A stretch of 64,000 nucleotides of DNA from Blastomonas sp. SL216 (GTDB taxonomy: Bacteria > Pseudomonadota > Alphaproteobacteria > Sphingomonadales > Sphingomonadaceae): the NCBI GenBank assembly GCA_026625625.1, contig CP113055.1, positions 870,501 to 934,500 on the forward strand, read 5' to 3'. Numbering within the stretch: the stretch's first letter is position 1; each line of letters starts with the position of its first letter. Below, piece after piece: positions 61,692 to 64,000 of the stretch. The notes below the pieces were generated by a model that saw only the letters and a program-made list of their open reading frames with translations, was not told the DNA's origin and did not search any database. Made by a program: the position numbers and the translations under genes.

Positions 61692-62243
61692 TCAGGCCGC
61701 TTTGCGGGCTTCGACGACTGGAAAGTCGATCTCGGTTTGGAACACTTCGTTGAAGTAATTGGTCCAGGTGTTCAGTGCGACGTGCTGGACGATCTCGACG
61801 ATTTGCGCATCGGTATAGCCAGCGAGCCTGACGGCAGCAAAATCGGCGTCGGCAATCTGTCCGCGCTGACGCGCAACTGTAGCGGCGAAACGGACGGCGG
61901 CATCGGCATTGGGGTCGTTCGAAGCGCCATTGCGGTTGGCAGTGATTTCGGCATCATCCAGGTGCGCCAGGTTGCGACCCAGATAGGTGTGCGCCGAGAG
62001 ACAATAGGTGCAGCCGTTGATCTCGGCGACCGCCAGCGCAATCCTTTCGCGGGTCGCTGCGGGGAGGCTGCCCTTGGAGAGTGCACCAGCCATGGCGAGA
62101 TGGCCGTCGAGCGCTTGCGGACTGTTGGCGATGGTGCGGAACATGTTGGGGGCGCTGCCCAGCTGCCTGGCAACCGAATTCAGGGCGGTATGCGAAGCGG
62201 CGGGGGCATCAGTTATGGTGGCAAACGTGGTGATGCGGGTCAT
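61692..62243 (-). CDS. Carboxymuconolactone decarboxylase/AhpD-family protein
   Basis: The 183-residue helical protein has the AhpD redox motif NGCTYCLSAHTYLG and resembles alkylhydroperoxidase-like proteins. ATG 62243 was chosen; the frame to 62309 has an atypical leader. It is first in the four-gene operon and divergent from a LysR gene, the usual layout for LysR control. Confidence 0.9.
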   Translation of the reverse strand: MTRITTFATITDAPAASHTALNSVARQLGSAPNMFRTIANSPQALDGHLAMAGALSKGSLPAATRERIALAVAEINGCTYCLSAHTYLGRNLAHLDDAEITANRNGASNDPNADAAVRFAATVARQRGQIADADFAAVRLAGYTDAQIVEIVQHVALNTWTNYFNEVFQTEIDFPVVEARKAA

Positions 62244-62363
62244 GGTGGTGGCTCCTTCTGTCGGTTCAGGCCGGTTCGGCCGGTGGCACCGAAATAGACG
62301 CTTCCACATGTGCGCAGTAGTCGCTTATGTTGGCAGCCTCCCTTCCATAATATGGGAATCAAG

Positions 62364-63278
62364 ATGGATCGCTTCGAAGCCATGCGCACGTTGATCGCCG
62401 CTGTCGATGCGGGTAGCCTTTCAGCTGCATCGCGGGCATCGAACACGCCGTTGGCCACTGTCAGCCGCCGCATCTCCGACCTCGAAGCGCATCTGGGCGC
62501 GCAGCTTCTGTTGCGGACGAGCCGCAAGCTGATCCTGACCGAGGCGGGCGAAGCCTATGTGGCGACGGTCCGCAAGCTGCTCGACGAGCTGGGCGATGCC
62601 GAGCGCATGGCAATCGGCGAATATCGCGCCCCACGTGGTGAATTGCTGATTACCGCGCCGATCATGTTCGGGAAACTGCACGTCGCGCCGCTCGTCCATG
62701 CGTTTCTGGCGGCCTATCCTGACGTCAGCGTTCGATTGGTTCTGGCAGATCACGTGATCGATCTTGTCGAGGCGCATATCGATGTCGCAATCCGCATCGG
62801 GACCTTGCCGGACAGCGATCTGGTCGCGCGGCAGGTGGGGAGGGTGGCGTGGACACTGGTCGCCAGCCCCGACTACCTCGCCGTCAGCCCTCCGCCGCTG
62901 AGGCCTTCAGATCTGATCGAACACAGCTGCATCGCATTTGAAGGGTTGCAGCGCCATCGCGACTGGGGCTTTGGCAGGGGCACAACGACCGAAATGGTGC
63001 AGATACGCCCTCGGCTGTCGATCAACACGGCCGATGCCGTGATCGCGGCAGCGCTTGGGCGCATGGGCATCGCGCGCGTGATGACCTACCAGGCAGCTTC
63101 AGCGGTGGATAATGGCCTGCTGATCCCGCTGCTCCGCGAGTTTGCCCCTGAGCCATTACCCGTCAGCCTGGTCCACCGGCCGCAGAGAAGCCAGCCGCTG
63201 AAGCAGCGTGCGTTTCTGGATTTCATTACGCCTCGTCTGCAGGCGACGCTGGAGCAGATCGAAAGGATCATGGCCTGA
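62364..63278 (+). CDS. LysR-family transcriptional regulator
   Basis: The 304-residue protein starts MDRFEAMRTLIAAVDAGSLS, with recognition region TPLATVSRRISDLEAHLG and a substrate-binding domain. ATG 62364 is the usual CrgA-like start; ATG 62352 is possible. It is divergent from the AhpD-like operon with a TTATG-N16-CATAA dyad (62325-62350) between. It probably controls that operon. Confidence 0.92.
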   Translation: MDRFEAMRTLIAAVDAGSLSAASRASNTPLATVSRRISDLEAHLGAQLLLRTSRKLILTEAGEAYVATVRKLLDELGDAERMAIGEYRAPRGELLITAPIMFGKLHVAPLVHAFLAAYPDVSVRLVLADHVIDLVEAHIDVAIRIGTLPDSDLVARQVGRVAWTLVASPDYLAVSPPPLRPSDLIEHSCIAFEGLQRHRDWGFGRGTTTEMVQIRPRLSINTADAVIAAALGRMGIARVMTYQAASAVDNGLLIPLLREFAPEPLPVSLVHRPQRSQPLKQRAFLDFITPRLQATLEQIERIMA

Positions 63279-63313
63279 TCAGATGTACGCGCGGCTGGCA
63301 GCGCCGCCTGGCT

Positions 63314-64000
63314 CTAGCCCAGGTGCGCATCGCCGCGTACCTCGTTGGCCAGGAAATCCGAAAAAGCCCTGACGCGCGGGGCCAGCAGACGCCTGGACGG
63401 CATCACCGCCTGTACCCGCCTTGGCGCAGCCTGGAAATCAGCGAGAACCTCCACGACCTCGCCGGTCGCCAGCTCCTTGCGGAAGAACCATGAGGGCGTG
63501 ATGCTCGGGCCCATGCCCAGAAGCACGGCTTCGCGCAGGGCGTCGGAAGTACTCATCGTCAACCGACCATGGATTGGCACGGCGATAGGGCCGGTGGCGC
63601 TGTCGAACGTCCAGCTGCCCTGTTCGTGCAACCCAGTGAAGATCAGGCACGCATGCTGCGAGAGCTGGGAGGGATGTTCTGGCACGCCCGTTCGCTGCCA
63701 ATAGTCGCGGTGCGCCACCACGATGCGGCGCGTCTGACCGATGTTGCGGACGATGAACCCTGCCTGCTCCACCGAGCCGATGCGGATAGCAAGATCGATG
63801 CCGTCTTCGACCAGATCGACAAACCGATCGGTCAGCGCCAGATCGATCTCGATTTCCGGATATTTCTCCATGAACCGGCCCAGCCTGGGCAGAAGTTCAA
63901 GTCTGCCGAACACGATCGATGCTGCAATGCGGACCCTGCCGCGGATGTCGCGCCCGCGCGCGACCAAGCTCGCCTCGACATCGTCAGCAGCGTCGAACAG
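63314..64000 (-). CDS. LysR-family regulator (5' end outside the window)
   Basis: The frame is open to the window edge, so the TTG at 63967 is internal. The visible 228 residues are the LysR substrate-binding domain (RIAASIVFGRLELLPRLGRFMEKYPEIEIDLALTDRFVDLVE, motif region) and end near HLG. The HTH domain lies beyond the window. It is convergent with the LysR gene at 62364. Confidence 0.9.
   Translation of the reverse strand: MFDAADDVEASLVARGRDIRGRVRIAASIVFGRLELLPRLGRFMEKYPEIEIDLALTDRFVDLVEDGIDLAIRIGSVEQAGFIVRNIGQTRRIVVAHRDYWQRTGVPEHPSQLSQHACLIFTGLHEQGSWTFDSATGPIAVPIHGRLTMSTSDALREAVLLGMGPSITPSWFFRKELATGEVVEVLADFQAAPRRVQAVMPSRRLLAPRVRAFSDFLANEVRGDAHLG

Overview
The window is about 64 kb of GC-rich chromosome. 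Gene content suggests an alphaproteobacterium of the order Sphingomonadales: pdhC/lpdA, aroB-aroK next to xerD-accA, Flp pilins, a DUF4169 protein, hppD, and a SigF/NrsF-type regulon. No phage, plasmid or complete insertion sequence is visible. There is one tRNA gene and no rRNA or CRISPR array.

Region 1 (1-24.8 kb) is mostly housekeeping: 3' end of RNase R, a universal stress protein, the E2 and E3 subunits of pyruvate dehydrogenase, an amidohydrolase, prolyl aminopeptidase, a MoxR ATPase with its von Willebrand-A partner (2 kb apart), a soluble chemoreceptor, aroB/aroK, xerD, accA, an M48 protease, two Flp pilins and mutT. Two small insertions interrupt it. One is a DUF559 gene framed by 41-bp inverted repeats between pdhC and lpdA. 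The other is an AT-richer two-gene island (5.8-7.4 kb) encoding a nucleotidyltransferase-like protein and an unrecognised partner.

Region 2 (24.6-36.9 kb) has tRNA-Arg(ACG), hppD with a second VOC protein, several small proteins, a membrane-anchored AraC regulator followed by an S41-type protease, a haloalkane dehalogenase, a LuxR-type two-component system, a DUF4424 protein and a VIT-family transporter. A nested palindrome shared between the two-component genes and a nearby secreted-protein gene may be the regulator's operator.

Region 3 (37.8-47.6 kb) is a type I secretion locus. TolC-like, ABC and HlyD-like genes are transcribed divergently from a 1670-residue RTX/Calx-beta extracellular nuclease of the ExeM/NucH type.

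Region 4 (48-64 kb) is accessory. Its core is a metal-stress locus: a Cys-rich bufferin-type peptide (bufA1), its MNIO modification enzyme (bufB) and partner (bufC), the membrane anti-sigma factor NrsF, the ECF sigma factor SigF, a secreted metallo-beta-lactamase-fold protein, a 46-residue membrane peptide and two paralogous peroxiredoxin-like proteins. Four promoters with the spacing GTAAC(N)-N16-CG(A/T)A precede bufA1, nrsF, the MBL gene and the small peptide gene, so the locus looks like one self-contained SigF regulon. It is followed by an NDH-2 type dehydrogenase, then a four-gene detoxification-like operon divergent from a LysR gene, and a LysR gene cut by the window end. The SigF-bufferin cluster and the nucleotidyltransferase island are the best candidates for poorly described biology.
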